From an uncultured Prochlorococcus sp. (lineage in GTDB: Bacteria > Cyanobacteriota > Cyanobacteriia > PCC-6307 > Cyanobiaceae), in assembly GCA_902536545.1 (NCBI GenBank), contig CACAXS010000001.1, positions 1 through 64,000 of the forward strand: a DNA stretch of 64,000 nucleotides, given 5' to 3'. The notes under the pieces were generated by a model. It worked only from the letters and a program-made list of their open reading frames with translations, made no database searches and was not told the DNA's origin. The position numbers were made by a program, and so were the translations under genes. Below are positions 33,586-42,454 of this stretch, piece after piece. Position 1 is the stretch's first letter, and every line of letters starts with the position of its first letter.

Positions 33586-35394
33586 TTACCCGTAATTTAG
33601 AATTATCAATGCTGGCACTGTAAATGACATTATAAATGTTAATCCAGCTCCATATTTTGCGATATCAAAAAATCTATATCTTCCTGGACCATAAACCATT
33701 AAATTTGTTTGATAACCCATTGGAGTCAAGAAAGATTGACTTGCGCCGAACAAAACAATCATAGTTAAAGCGCTTGGTGAAATACCTAATACATTTGAGA
33801 ATTCAATAGCAACAGGCAAAATCAAAGCAACCGAAGCAGCATTACTTATAAATTGTGTAAGAATGACTGTCGATACAAAAATTACGACTAGTGCAAAATA
33901 CAGAGGCATTCCATTAAGCACAAAATTTAGATTAACTGCAATTAAATCCGCTAAACCTGTTACTTGCATAGCTACACTAAAGCAAGATAATGATCCCAAC
34001 AATAAAATGACGTCCAACCTAATTGATTTTTGTATCTCTGCAGGTCTTAAACATCCACAAGCCACCATGGCAATGACTGCTAAAAGCACTGAACCTACTA
34101 ATGGAATACTAGAAACAGAAGGCAAAATCACCATTCCTATTGCAATTGCAATCGATATAGGTTTTTTTATCAAAACAGGTAAGTCATCTTCGAATTGATC
34201 TAAAATAAGCAAATCATTACTAGCTTGCAAACCTCTTATTGAATCTAAAGGTGCTTGCAATAATAAAACATCTCCAGCCCTTAAAACAGCTTGGCCTAAT
34301 CTCTCCTGAACAGTTTGTTGACCTCTTCTTAAAGCTAAAACTGTTGCGTTATGACGCTGCCTAAATCTTAATTCTCTCAAACTTGCCCCGGCTAGAGTTG
34401 AACCAGCTGGTAGCAGGGCTTCAAAGGTCTTAGTACCTTCATCATCTGAGAAAACATTAGCTCCATTTAAAGATGTTTTGTTTTCTCCTAACAAAATGGT
34501 ATGTTCCTGCTGAAGTCTAAATAAGTCTGCCCTTGTAACGCGGATTATTAATCTATCATCCGGTTCAATCTTTCTATCAGCCAAAGGAGGAAGAATTACT
34601 TTTCCATTTCGTTGCAATTCCAAAACATCAACATCAAATCGTCTTTGCAATCTACTATTTCTGACAGATTGTCCAACTAATTCTGAAGAAGAGGGAATAG
34701 TAACTTCAGTAAAATATATATTCATATCACCATTTTTAATAAACTCCTTATCTCTTCCTCTATCTGGCAAAAGCATGTCAGAAACAAGAATCATGTAGGT
34801 TGTACCTATAAGCCAAACAGGAATTCCTATTGAAGTCAAACTAAATAATTCCAAAGCTCCATAACCTAATTGTTGACTGATATCACTTACAAGAAGATTC
34901 ACTGAACTACCTAATAATGTAAGAGTTCCACCGAGTAAAGTGGCAAAAGAAAGAGGTAATAAAACTTTTGATGGTGATATATTTCTTCGCTCGCACCAAC
35001 TTTCAATTAAAGGTAATAAAGATGCTACTACTGGAGTATTAGGTACAATTCCAGATATTGGAGCAATCAAAAAAGCTATTAAAGAAATTAATTTCCTTGG
35101 AGTTCTAATACTTTCAGAAGAAATCAATTCTCTTACTCTGTCTAATGCACCACTTTTAAATAATGCTGATGAAACTGCAAATAAACCCATAAGGGTAATT
35201 AACGACGGGCTACCAAATCCAGCTAAAGCTTTTTCAGGAGAAAGAACCCCAGTAGCTATAAATATTCCAACACATAACAAACCAGTCAATTCTGGCGCAA
35301 TAGTATTTTTAATAAACAAAATTATTGACATTAATAAAACAACTACCGTTATAAACGCATCAAAATTATTACTAAATACTGCAATTAAATTCAT
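33586..35394 (-). CDS. SLC13-family permease with two RCK-C (TrkA_C) domains
   Basis: This 602-aa membrane protein has an N-terminal bundle of about five helices and a cytosolic insert of about 220-410 holding two TrkA_C modules. These are EVTIPSSSELVGQSVRNSRL and EALLPAGSTLAGASLRELRF with LLLQAPLDSIRGLQ. A second helix bundle carries SNAASVALILPVA and TPMGYQTNLMVYGPG, typical of divalent-anion:sodium symporters. Relatives in algae import sulfate, but the substrate is not readable from sequence. It heads the operon with ktrB and ktrA. Confidence 0.88.
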   Translation of the reverse strand: MNLIAVFSNNFDAFITVVVLLMSIILFIKNTIAPELTGLLCVGIFIATGVLSPEKALAGFGSPSLITLMGLFAVSSALFKSGALDRVRELISSESIRTPRKLISLIAFLIAPISGIVPNTPVVASLLPLIESWCERRNISPSKVLLPLSFATLLGGTLTLLGSSVNLLVSDISQQLGYGALELFSLTSIGIPVWLIGTTYMILVSDMLLPDRGRDKEFIKNGDMNIYFTEVTIPSSSELVGQSVRNSRLQRRFDVDVLELQRNGKVILPPLADRKIEPDDRLIIRVTRADLFRLQQEHTILLGENKTSLNGANVFSDDEGTKTFEALLPAGSTLAGASLRELRFRQRHNATVLALRRGQQTVQERLGQAVLRAGDVLLLQAPLDSIRGLQASNDLLILDQFEDDLPVLIKKPISIAIAIGMVILPSVSSIPLVGSVLLAVIAMVACGCLRPAEIQKSIRLDVILLLGSLSCFSVAMQVTGLADLIAVNLNFVLNGMPLYFALVVIFVSTVILTQFISNAASVALILPVAIEFSNVLGISPSALTMIVLFGASQSFLTPMGYQTNLMVYGPGRYRFFDIAKYGAGLTFIMSFTVPALIILNYG

Positions 35395-35443
35395 ACGAAA
35401 CTTATTTCACTCAATATACCCAAAAACAATATTTCAAAAAAGT

Positions 35444-36637
35444 TTAATTGGAATAATCTTTTTTGAGAAACTTTTTAAAAATAGATTTTTTTTGGAATAT
35501 CCATGAAGACGCAGATTTTAAGCTTTCTGTAATATCAGGCAACTTGGAAGCATATATAAGTCTTCTTGCCTCAAAAGCCAATTTCCCAGATAAAGTAACG
35601 CCAAGCCCAGAAATTGAAGCATCGCCTATTCCTAAGCTAATCATTTCACCGTTGTCTTGAAATTCAAAGGGTAAAGGATCCTTACCTTGAATTAAAAGTT
35701 CTAAATTATTAGCAAGATGATTTCCTTCCTGCATAGCGACCTGAGCAGTTATGGGTAAATCCTCCATTCCTTGAATCACTGAAATATCGCCAATAGCAAA
35801 ACAGTTTTTATGGTTTTCTATTTGAAAATTATTATTAACTAAAATTCGTCCAAATTTTTTTGTTATTTCATTAGTTTCTAAGTAAGTCAAATTAGGTTTA
35901 ACACCTGCAGTCCAAATCACAATATCTTTATCCAAAGAAGTTATTCCAACATCACTAGAAATACAAATTTTAGTTTCTGTGACTTCTTTAACTGTAGAAT
36001 TCAAAAGAACGTTGATTTTTCTTTTTTCTAACGCCTTCTCGGCTTGTTCTCTATTAAAAATTTTGTTTTTATTAAGGATTTCATTTGATTTTTCTATTAC
36101 ATTAATTTCAAATTTGTCTGTAAATATATCTTTAATTTTGCATGCTAACTCGATACCAGAAGGACCACCTCCAACAATGAATAACTTTTTATGAAGAGCA
36201 GTTTTTTGTGATTTTTTTAAAAAAGATCTTAATTTATTTAGATCTTTAAAATCATTAAAAAAATAACAATTTTCATCTACACCTTTTATTAAAAAACTAT
36301 TTGAAATAGATCCTGTACAGATAACAAGATATTGATAACTTAATTTTAAGTCGTCACTAAATTCAAGAAAATTTTCTGTAAAAGAAATTTTGGTTAAACA
36401 ATTTCTTAAAAAAGTTATACCTGCATCAGAAAAAATATTTGCAAATTTTGGGGTAGCCTCCCAACTTCTTATTTCTTTACTTAAAACTTCATACATTAAA
36501 GGTTTAAATATAAAGTTGGTTTCAGAATCAACTATAAGAATCGGTAAAGAGGGATTAAGATTTTTTAAATTCAAAGCAAATGTCATACCTGCAAAACCTG
36601 CTCCAACTATTACTATTGGTTTTTGTATTGCTTTCAT
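35444..36637 (-). CDS. Type II NADH dehydrogenase (NDH-2)
   Basis: This 397-aa flavoprotein has two Rossmann folds. The FAD site VGAGFAGMTFALNL is near residue 10, and the NADH site IVGGGPSGIELACKI near 155. The C-terminal FAD block is NCFAIGDISVIQ, followed by TAQVAMQEGNHLANNL. It transfers electrons from NADH to quinone without pumping protons. In cyanobacteria these enzymes are thought to sense or balance redox. It is 49 bases upstream of the SLC13 gene on the same strand and divergent from cysH. Confidence 0.9.
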   Translation of the reverse strand: MKAIQKPIVIVGAGFAGMTFALNLKNLNPSLPILIVDSETNFIFKPLMYEVLSKEIRSWEATPKFANIFSDAGITFLRNCLTKISFTENFLEFSDDLKLSYQYLVICTGSISNSFLIKGVDENCYFFNDFKDLNKLRSFLKKSQKTALHKKLFIVGGGPSGIELACKIKDIFTDKFEINVIEKSNEILNKNKIFNREQAEKALEKRKINVLLNSTVKEVTETKICISSDVGITSLDKDIVIWTAGVKPNLTYLETNEITKKFGRILVNNNFQIENHKNCFAIGDISVIQGMEDLPITAQVAMQEGNHLANNLELLIQGKDPLPFEFQDNGEMISLGIGDASISGLGVTLSGKLAFEARRLIYASKLPDITESLKSASSWIFQKKSIFKKFLKKDYSN

Positions 36638-36732
36638 TAGAGAAATATTATTATGCAGAAATGTATTATTAAACTATACGAATAATTTTTAAATTGAGTG
36701 AAATAACATTAAACTCATAACCAAATTGAAGA

Positions 36733-37455
36733 ATGATTGAAAACATCCACAAACATACTCAACCTAACTTAAGGAAATATAATCAAGAGCTAAAAGATAT
36801 GAAGCCTCAAGAAATGCTCACATGGGGTTATGAAAAGTTTGATAATCAATTTGCTATTACAACAAGTTTTGGCATACAATCTTCAGTCCTTTTAGATATG
36901 GTCAGTAAATTATATCTACAAAAAAAAATCAAAATATTTTGGATAGATACAGGTTATCTTCCTCTAGAAACATACAATTACGCTGAAAAGCTTATTGATA
37001 ATTTATCCTTAGAAGTTGAAGTTCTGCAAAGTGAATTATCTCCAGCAAGAATGGAAGCCAAATACGGAAAACTTTGGGAAACAAATAAAAAAAGTGATTT
37101 AGATAAGTATCATGAATTGAGAAAGATAAAACCTTTAGAGAATGGTCTAGAAAAATATGATATTTTCTGCTGGGCAAGCGGTGTTAGATCTAGTCAAACA
37201 GAAAATAGAAACAAAATGAAATTCCTAGACGTAATTCGTCAAAGACTCTCTTTAAGACCTTTATTAAATTGGACAAATAAAGATATTTTTTATTATATGG
37301 AAGAGAATAATTTACCTGCCCATCCACTTTTTATCAAAGGTTATTCTTCTGTTGGAGATTGGCATTCAAGCAGTCCCGATGGTATTAAAACAAAGGGCAG
37401 AGATACAAGATTTAGGGGGATTAAACAAGAATGCGGAATACACACTAATAATTAA
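36733..37455 (+). CDS. cysH: Phosphoadenosine phosphosulfate (PAPS/APS) reductase
   Basis: This 240-aa enzyme reduces activated sulfate to sulfite using thioredoxin or glutaredoxin. TTSFGIQSSVLLDM is the PP-loop region (about 38-52), WIDTGYLPLETY follows, SGVRSSQTENR is the sulfate-binding loop, and the C-terminal ECGIH carries the catalytic Cys. The paired CC and CxxC cysteines for a 4Fe-4S cluster are not visible, so a PAPS-type enzyme is more likely than an APS-type. With cysK at the start of the window it belongs to sulfate assimilation. Confidence 0.93.
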   Translation: MIENIHKHTQPNLRKYNQELKDMKPQEMLTWGYEKFDNQFAITTSFGIQSSVLLDMVSKLYLQKKIKIFWIDTGYLPLETYNYAEKLIDNLSLEVEVLQSELSPARMEAKYGKLWETNKKSDLDKYHELRKIKPLENGLEKYDIFCWASGVRSSQTENRNKMKFLDVIRQRLSLRPLLNWTNKDIFYYMEENNLPAHPLFIKGYSSVGDWHSSSPDGIKTKGRDTRFRGIKQECGIHTNN

Positions 37456-37470
37456 ATTGATCATAGAACA

Positions 37471-38166
37471 ATGGTCTCAGATATAAATTTTTTATTAGCA
37501 GGCAATAGTAGGCTTCATTGGGCAAAATATTCTAAAAATCAATCTAAATTCTTCCATACCCAAAAAGAGCAAAAAGTTCCTGAAAATATAGATCCTAATC
37601 AATTGATTTGGGCTTCTGTAGGAAAACTTCCAAATTTTTTGCTGAAAAGAGAAAATGAAATAAAAACTAAAGATATTCAGTTATCAAATCTTCCTGATTA
37701 TTTTGGAGTTGATAGAGCTCTTGCCTGTATTGCCGCTTTAAAAATTATTAAAAACCCTTTCAAAAAAGATTTGCTAATTGCAGATTTTGGGACAATATTA
37801 TCAATAACAAAATTGAATTCAGATGGATCTATTATTGGAGGTCAACTTCTTCCAGGTTTTTTAACACAATTAAAATCAATGGAACAATATACAAAAAATC
37901 TTAAAGTACCTGAAAAATATGATATCCCGATCAAAGATTTTTTAATTAATACCGAAGAAGCAACTTTAAAAGGAGTAATCAACTCTCTTACTGGCGTGAT
38001 TAATACTTTATTTAATCCCAAAAAGGATATTTTAATAATCTGTGGAGGAGACTCTCAATTACTCACAAAATATCTAAAGACTCAAAAAGAAAATATTATC
38101 AATGCTCCTAATTTGGTTATGGAGGGAATGATTATTCACCACCTGTCCTTAAAAAAATTAACTTAA
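37471..38166 (+). CDS. coaX: Type III pantothenate kinase, variant P-loop
   Basis: This 231-aa protein has the ASKHA fold pattern of CoaX, the first enzyme of coenzyme A synthesis. Supporting blocks are GNSRLHWAKY (12-21), YFGVDRALACIAA (about 77-89), ADFGTILSIT and IIGGQLLPGF, and late IICGGDSQLL. The usual DxGNT aspartate of the first phosphate motif is replaced: the sequence reads LLAGNSR. The second aspartate in ADFGT is retained. Cyanobacterial members may share this variant, so activity is likely but unproven. The end overlaps bcp by 9 bases. Confidence 0.83.
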   Translation: MVSDINFLLAGNSRLHWAKYSKNQSKFFHTQKEQKVPENIDPNQLIWASVGKLPNFLLKRENEIKTKDIQLSNLPDYFGVDRALACIAALKIIKNPFKKDLLIADFGTILSITKLNSDGSIIGGQLLPGFLTQLKSMEQYTKNLKVPEKYDIPIKDFLINTEEATLKGVINSLTGVINTLFNPKKDILIICGGDSQLLTKYLKTQKENIINAPNLVMEGMIIHHLSLKKLT

Positions 38167-38625
38167 CCCAATGTCTGCAATTATATGATCAGCCATTATT
38201 GCTGCTTTTACCTTTAAGTAAATTTTTTCGATGTTACCTTCAGTATCGATCAAAAAAGTATTTCTCATCATTCCCATGTATTCTTTTCCCATGAATTTCT
38301 TAAGTCCATAACTATCATAATCAGAAGAAACTTTAAAAGGTTCAGGGTCAGTTAAAAGAATAAAAGGTAAATTAAATTTTTCTATAAACTTTTGATGAGA
38401 GGAGGCATTATCTTTACTAATACCAAGCACAACAATATTATTTTTTTGGAGTAAATCCCAATTCTCTTTAAAATTGCATGCTTCTTTAGTACATCCTGGA
38501 GTATTATCTTTTGGATAAAAATATAGTATTATTCTTTTACCTTTAAAATCACTAAGAGAAACTTCTTTCTCGAAAGAATCTTTTAATTTAAATTCTGGTG
38601 CTTTGTCGCCAACCTTAAGAGCCAT
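38158..38625 (-). CDS. bcp: Peroxiredoxin of the BCP/PrxQ family
   Basis: This protein of about 155 aa is a thiol peroxidase. It starts MALKVGDKAPEFKLKD, with the active-site segment YPKDNTPGCTKEACNF holding the peroxidatic Cys and, five residues later, the second Cys typical of PrxQ. FLIDTEGNIEKIY follows. The frame is open to an ATG at 38661, but the first 12 residues are not family-like, so 38625 is preferred. It is head to head with the phosphopantetheinyl transferase and shares one base with its putative TTG start. Confidence 0.94.
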   Translation of the reverse strand: MALKVGDKAPEFKLKDSFEKEVSLSDFKGKRIILYFYPKDNTPGCTKEACNFKENWDLLQKNNIVVLGISKDNASSHQKFIEKFNLPFILLTDPEPFKVSSDYDSYGLKKFMGKEYMGMMRNTFLIDTEGNIEKIYLKVKAAIMADHIIADIGLS

Positions 38626-39281
38626 TGAAATTATTAAATGAGTATGAATATAAAATACCAAAAATTTGGTTTTATGAGATTAAAGGTGTGCAAGATGTCG
38701 CAACAGTAGATGAAATTACAACTGCAAAAAATCTATCAAGTTCGAGATCAAAGATTTTTTTAGAAACAAGAACTTATTTACGACAATCACTTTCAACACT
38801 GTTTGATTTAGATCCCCTAGAAATTCCGATTAAAGCTCATCCTGGAGAACCTCCAAGTTTAGCCTATGGCATGGGAAATATAAGTCTAAGTCATTGTAAA
38901 GATGCCATTACTATAGCCTGGCATAAAAGCAAAATAGGGATTGATATTGAGAGAATAGATAGAGATTTTAACTATATAAAATTTGCAGAAAAATACTTTT
39001 TTCATACCAATAAATCAATCCATAATAATAATTTGACAAAAAATATGATATTAAATCAATGGTGTGCTGTTGAAGCAGCTATAAAATGGGACCATGGAAA
39101 ATTAGCTAAAGACATAAACAATTGGCAATATTTTGAAAAGCGAAAAAAGTTATTTCATAAGAAGAAAAACATACATTTAAATTATTCGCACATTAACTTC
39201 CATAATTGGACTATCGCTTTAGCCTATGAAGAAAAAACTTCTTTTAATCCTGAGATTATTTGTTATTCAAATAATTTTTAG
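38625..39281 (+). CDS. 4'-phosphopantetheinyl transferase (Sfp/HetI type)
   Basis: This 218-aa enzyme attaches the CoA-derived arm to acyl- or peptidyl-carrier proteins. The family motifs are HPGEPPSL then NISLSHCKDAITIAW, the Mg-binding IGIDIERID, and WCAVEAAIKW in place of the usual WxxKEA. The length is between the Sfp and AcpS types. In Prochlorococcus it probably serves fatty-acid ACP. No in-frame ATG is present near the N-terminus. The TTG at 38625 overlaps the bcp start codon by one base. Its stop interlocks with that of rarA. Confidence 0.86.
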   Translation: MKLLNEYEYKIPKIWFYEIKGVQDVATVDEITTAKNLSSSRSKIFLETRTYLRQSLSTLFDLDPLEIPIKAHPGEPPSLAYGMGNISLSHCKDAITIAWHKSKIGIDIERIDRDFNYIKFAEKYFFHTNKSIHNNNLTKNMILNQWCAVEAAIKWDHGKLAKDINNWQYFEKRKKLFHKKKNIHLNYSHINFHNWTIALAYEEKTSFNPEIICYSNNF

Positions 39282-40567
39282 TTTTCTTTTCTTCTAAGTA
39301 GTTCTTCATATTGAGTTTTTTCCCATCCATTATTTTTTGGTTCCCATATTTTTAAACCTCTTAAAGATTTGGGAAGATATTCTTGTGCGACCCAATTACC
39401 TGGATAATTATGAGGATTGACATAACTATTAGAATTATTTTTTAAATGAAGTGGAACATCAAAAGCATTGGTAGATTTGATTGTTTCAATTGCTTTAAAA
39501 ATACTTTTCGTACTATTACTTTTTGGAGAGATAGCTAAATATAAAGAAGCCTGCGTTAAAAAATATAATCCTTCTGGAAAACCAACTCTATCAAAAGCAT
39601 CACAACAGGATTGCACAACTACTATTGCATTAGGATTAGCTATTCCAATATCTTCACTGGCAGATATGAGAAGTCTCCTAAAAATAAAATTAGGATCTTC
39701 ACCAGCTTCCAGCATATTTGCAAGCCAGAATAAAGCTGCATCTGGATCAGAACCTCTTATGGACTTGATAAAGGCACTAATCACATCGTAATGATTTTGA
39801 CCATTTTTATCGTAAAGGATATTTTTCTTTTGAATTGCATCCTCTGCTATTGAGAGATTAATGTTGATTTCTTTAGCATCATTTTCAGCATTTGTTTCTA
39901 TGGCCATCTCTAGCGCATTGATTAATGTTCTTGCATCGCCGCCAGAAAATTTAATTAAATGACTTATAGCATCTTGAGTTAAATAAACCTTTTTTGAATC
40001 TTTTTGTTTAGAATAATGAGTTATGACTTTTTGTATTATTTTCTGCAAATCATTTTCTGCCAAAGGAATTAATGTAAAAATACGTGACCTACTAACAAGA
40101 GCTTTATTAACAGCAAAGAAAGGGTTTTCGGTTGTAGCACCAATAAAAGTTATAGTTCCATTTTCTATTGAAGGTAATAAAGCATCTTGCTGAAGTGATG
40201 TAAATCTATGAACTTCATCGATAAATAAAATTGTTTTTCTTTTTGAATTTATTAATCTATCTTTTGCATTAGCGATTTCATTTCTTAATTCTTTAACACT
40301 CGATAATACTGCATTTAACTTAATTAATTTTGAACGCGTATTAAATGAAATAATTTCAATTAGAGTAGTTTTTCCGACACCAGGAGGGCCAGAAAAAATA
40401 AAATTACTAATCTTATCATTTAATATTGCACTTCTTAAAAGCGAATTCTCATTCAGGATTGGTAGTTGACCAAAAAAATCTTCCAAATTCTTTGGTCTTA
40501 ATTTATCTGCCAAAGGTGCATTATTTGCTATTTGAGAATAGTTAGTAAATAAATTTTCTGAATGCAT
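39278..40567 (-). CDS. rarA: RarA/MgsA-type AAA+ replication-recombination ATPase
   Basis: This 429-aa protein has an AAA+ core. PLADKLRPKNLEDFFGQ is at the N-terminus and Walker A GPPGVGKTT at 60-68. Walker B reads ILFIDEVHRF, sensor 1 FIGATTENP and sensor 2 SGGDARTLINALE. A C-terminal MgsA domain follows, with SAFIKSIRGSDPDAALFWLA and HNYPGNWVAQEYLP. RarA acts at stalled forks with single-strand-binding protein. Length and order are normal. It interlocks with the convergent phosphopantetheinyl transferase stop. Confidence 0.94.
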   Translation of the reverse strand: MHSENLFTNYSQIANNAPLADKLRPKNLEDFFGQLPILNENSLLRSAILNDKISNFIFSGPPGVGKTTLIEIISFNTRSKLIKLNAVLSSVKELRNEIANAKDRLINSKRKTILFIDEVHRFTSLQQDALLPSIENGTITFIGATTENPFFAVNKALVSRSRIFTLIPLAENDLQKIIQKVITHYSKQKDSKKVYLTQDAISHLIKFSGGDARTLINALEMAIETNAENDAKEININLSIAEDAIQKKNILYDKNGQNHYDVISAFIKSIRGSDPDAALFWLANMLEAGEDPNFIFRRLLISASEDIGIANPNAIVVVQSCCDAFDRVGFPEGLYFLTQASLYLAISPKSNSTKSIFKAIETIKSTNAFDVPLHLKNNSNSYVNPHNYPGNWVAQEYLPKSLRGLKIWEPKNNGWEKTQYEELLRRKEN

Positions 40568-40600
40568 ATAAATAAAATCAAAAAATCATTACTTTCAATT

Positions 40601-42238
40601 CTATGTAATAACTGTAGGAGTTTCCATTTGAGTAAGTTTTGAAATATTTAATAAAGCATCTAAATCATTTATAAGAGGTTTCAAAGCGATCTGAGAATTT
40701 AACGAAAGATTCTGGTTAGGATTGAAAAATTTCTCAAAGTAAAGTCTTAATGTCGCACCCTTCGTTCCAGTTCCAGAAAGGCGCACAATTACTCGGGAAT
40801 TATCATCAAGCACCAATCTTAAACCTTGATTTTCACTTATGGAATTATCAACGGGATCTAAATATGAAAAGTTATCTGCAACTTTAATTAGATGGCCAGC
40901 AAAACTATTTCCTTTTAAATTTTCGAGCATAGAAGTTAGATTACCAAAGATTTGATTAGCGATATTTGAGGGTATTGCCTCATAATCATGTCTTGAATAA
41001 TAATTCCTGCCAAATTGTTTCCAATGATTCTGCATCAAATCACTTACCGAACATTTTTTCTCAGCTAAAACTTGTAACCAATACAAAACTGCCCATAGTC
41101 CATCTTTCTCTCTCACATGATTACTACCAGTTCCGAAACTTTCTTCTCCACATAAAGTAATTAGATTAGAATCTAAAAGATTTCCAAAAAACTTCCAGCC
41201 GGTAGGTGTCTCGAAACAAGGGATATTTAATGCTCGAGCAACATTATCAACCGCTGAGCTGGTTGGCATGGATCGTGCTACACCTGTAATACCATTTTTA
41301 TAACCAGGGACACATTTTGTATTAGCAGTAATAACTGCAAGGCTATCACTAGGATTTACAAAACATCCACTTCCTAAAATCATATTCCTATCTCCATCCC
41401 CATCGCATGCAGCACCAAAACTATAAGATTTTTTATTTAATAACAAATCAGCCAAGTGGGATGCGTAAGTAAGATTAGGATCAGGATGCAAACCTCCAAA
41501 ATCTTTTAACGGGTTACCATTCATGACACAATCATGTGAAAGACCCATTTTTTCAACAAAAATATTTTTTGCATATGGGCCTGTAACCGCATTCATTGCA
41601 TCAAAGATTAAAGAGAAGTCTTTTTTTAAAAAATCACTAATTTGATCAAAATCAAAAATTTTCTCCATCAAATTAGAATAATCCTTCAATCCATTAATAA
41701 TTTCTAAAGTAGTTTCACCGTAAGAATAAGTTCCATATTCACTAAAATCAGGTGATTGAATTTTACAAATTTTATAACTAGTTAGTAATTTTGAAGCCTT
41801 AAAAATCTTATTAGTAATTATCTCAGGAGCTGGACCACCATTAGAGATATTCAATTTCACTCCAAAGTCCCCATCAATCCCACCAGGATTATGGCTTGCA
41901 GAAAGAATAATTCCACCAATAGCTTTTTCTTTCCTAATTAAATGTGATGTTGCAGGAGTAGATAATAAACCATATTTTGGAACAATAACCTTTTGAACTT
42001 TATGAGCGATGCATATTTGGACAATTTTTTCTATTGCTTCAGTATTGCCATATCTTCCATCACCACCAACTACTAATGTTGAATCTTTTAAATCTTCCAA
42101 TGATTGTAAGATTGCTTCAATAAAAATTTCTAGATAATGTTCTTCCTGAAACTTTAAAGTACTTTTTCTTAAACCAGAAGTGCCTGGCTTTTGATCTAGA
42201 AAAGGTGAATTAATATTAATTACATTAACTTGAGTCAT
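40601..42238 (-). CDS. pgm: Phosphoglucomutase
   Basis: This 545-aa alpha-D-phosphohexomutase interconverts glucose 1- and 6-phosphate for glycogen and osmolyte metabolism. It has the N-terminal PGTSGLR and the active-site SASHNPGG, with the phospho-Ser at about 115. The metal loop DGDGDRNMI and the sugar loop GEESFGTGS follow, and the phosphate-binding LSGTGTKGATLRLYFE is near the C-terminus. The domain order matches the Pgm1/eukaryote-like branch. The small membrane protein at 42.3 kb lies directly upstream on the same strand. Confidence 0.95.
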   Translation of the reverse strand: MTQVNVININSPFLDQKPGTSGLRKSTLKFQEEHYLEIFIEAILQSLEDLKDSTLVVGGDGRYGNTEAIEKIVQICIAHKVQKVIVPKYGLLSTPATSHLIRKEKAIGGIILSASHNPGGIDGDFGVKLNISNGGPAPEIITNKIFKASKLLTSYKICKIQSPDFSEYGTYSYGETTLEIINGLKDYSNLMEKIFDFDQISDFLKKDFSLIFDAMNAVTGPYAKNIFVEKMGLSHDCVMNGNPLKDFGGLHPDPNLTYASHLADLLLNKKSYSFGAACDGDGDRNMILGSGCFVNPSDSLAVITANTKCVPGYKNGITGVARSMPTSSAVDNVARALNIPCFETPTGWKFFGNLLDSNLITLCGEESFGTGSNHVREKDGLWAVLYWLQVLAEKKCSVSDLMQNHWKQFGRNYYSRHDYEAIPSNIANQIFGNLTSMLENLKGNSFAGHLIKVADNFSYLDPVDNSISENQGLRLVLDDNSRVIVRLSGTGTKGATLRLYFEKFFNPNQNLSLNSQIALKPLINDLDALLNISKLTQMETPTVIT

Positions 42239-42271
42239 ATTTTTTAAAAAACTTCCGAAAATATAACTAAA

Positions 42272-42442
42272 TTAATGAGGCATTTCGGATGTTCTTAACA
42301 TAGCGATAAACCATAATGAAGAAATTAATAATGCACTAAGAATTCCATAGTTAACGCCAAATTTAGAAATTGTAATTGGGACTATTAGCGGAAACGTTAA
42401 TGCCCCAAACAATGGAGTAAAAGCTACAATTTTTTTCAGCAT
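42272..42442 (-). CDS. Small two-helix membrane protein, 56 aa
   Basis: This short frame encodes MLKKIVAFTPLFGALTFPLI and then a second hydrophobic helix (about 33-50, ILSALLISSLWFIAML). It ends in a short polar tail. No family is recognised. It fits tightly between the DUF4912 gene (12 bases) and pgm (33 bases) in the same direction, and hydrophobic positions alternate as expected for a real hairpin. The function is unknown. Confidence 0.55.
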   Translation of the reverse strand: MLKKIVAFTPLFGALTFPLIVPITISKFGVNYGILSALLISSLWFIAMLRTSEMPH

Positions 42443-42454
42443 TAATTTAAATTA

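Noticed and set aside
34940..35506. 188-codon open frame opposite the SLC13 permease
   Set aside because: It is the antisense of a membrane-protein gene with clear family motifs; its translation is low in complexity and has no domain.
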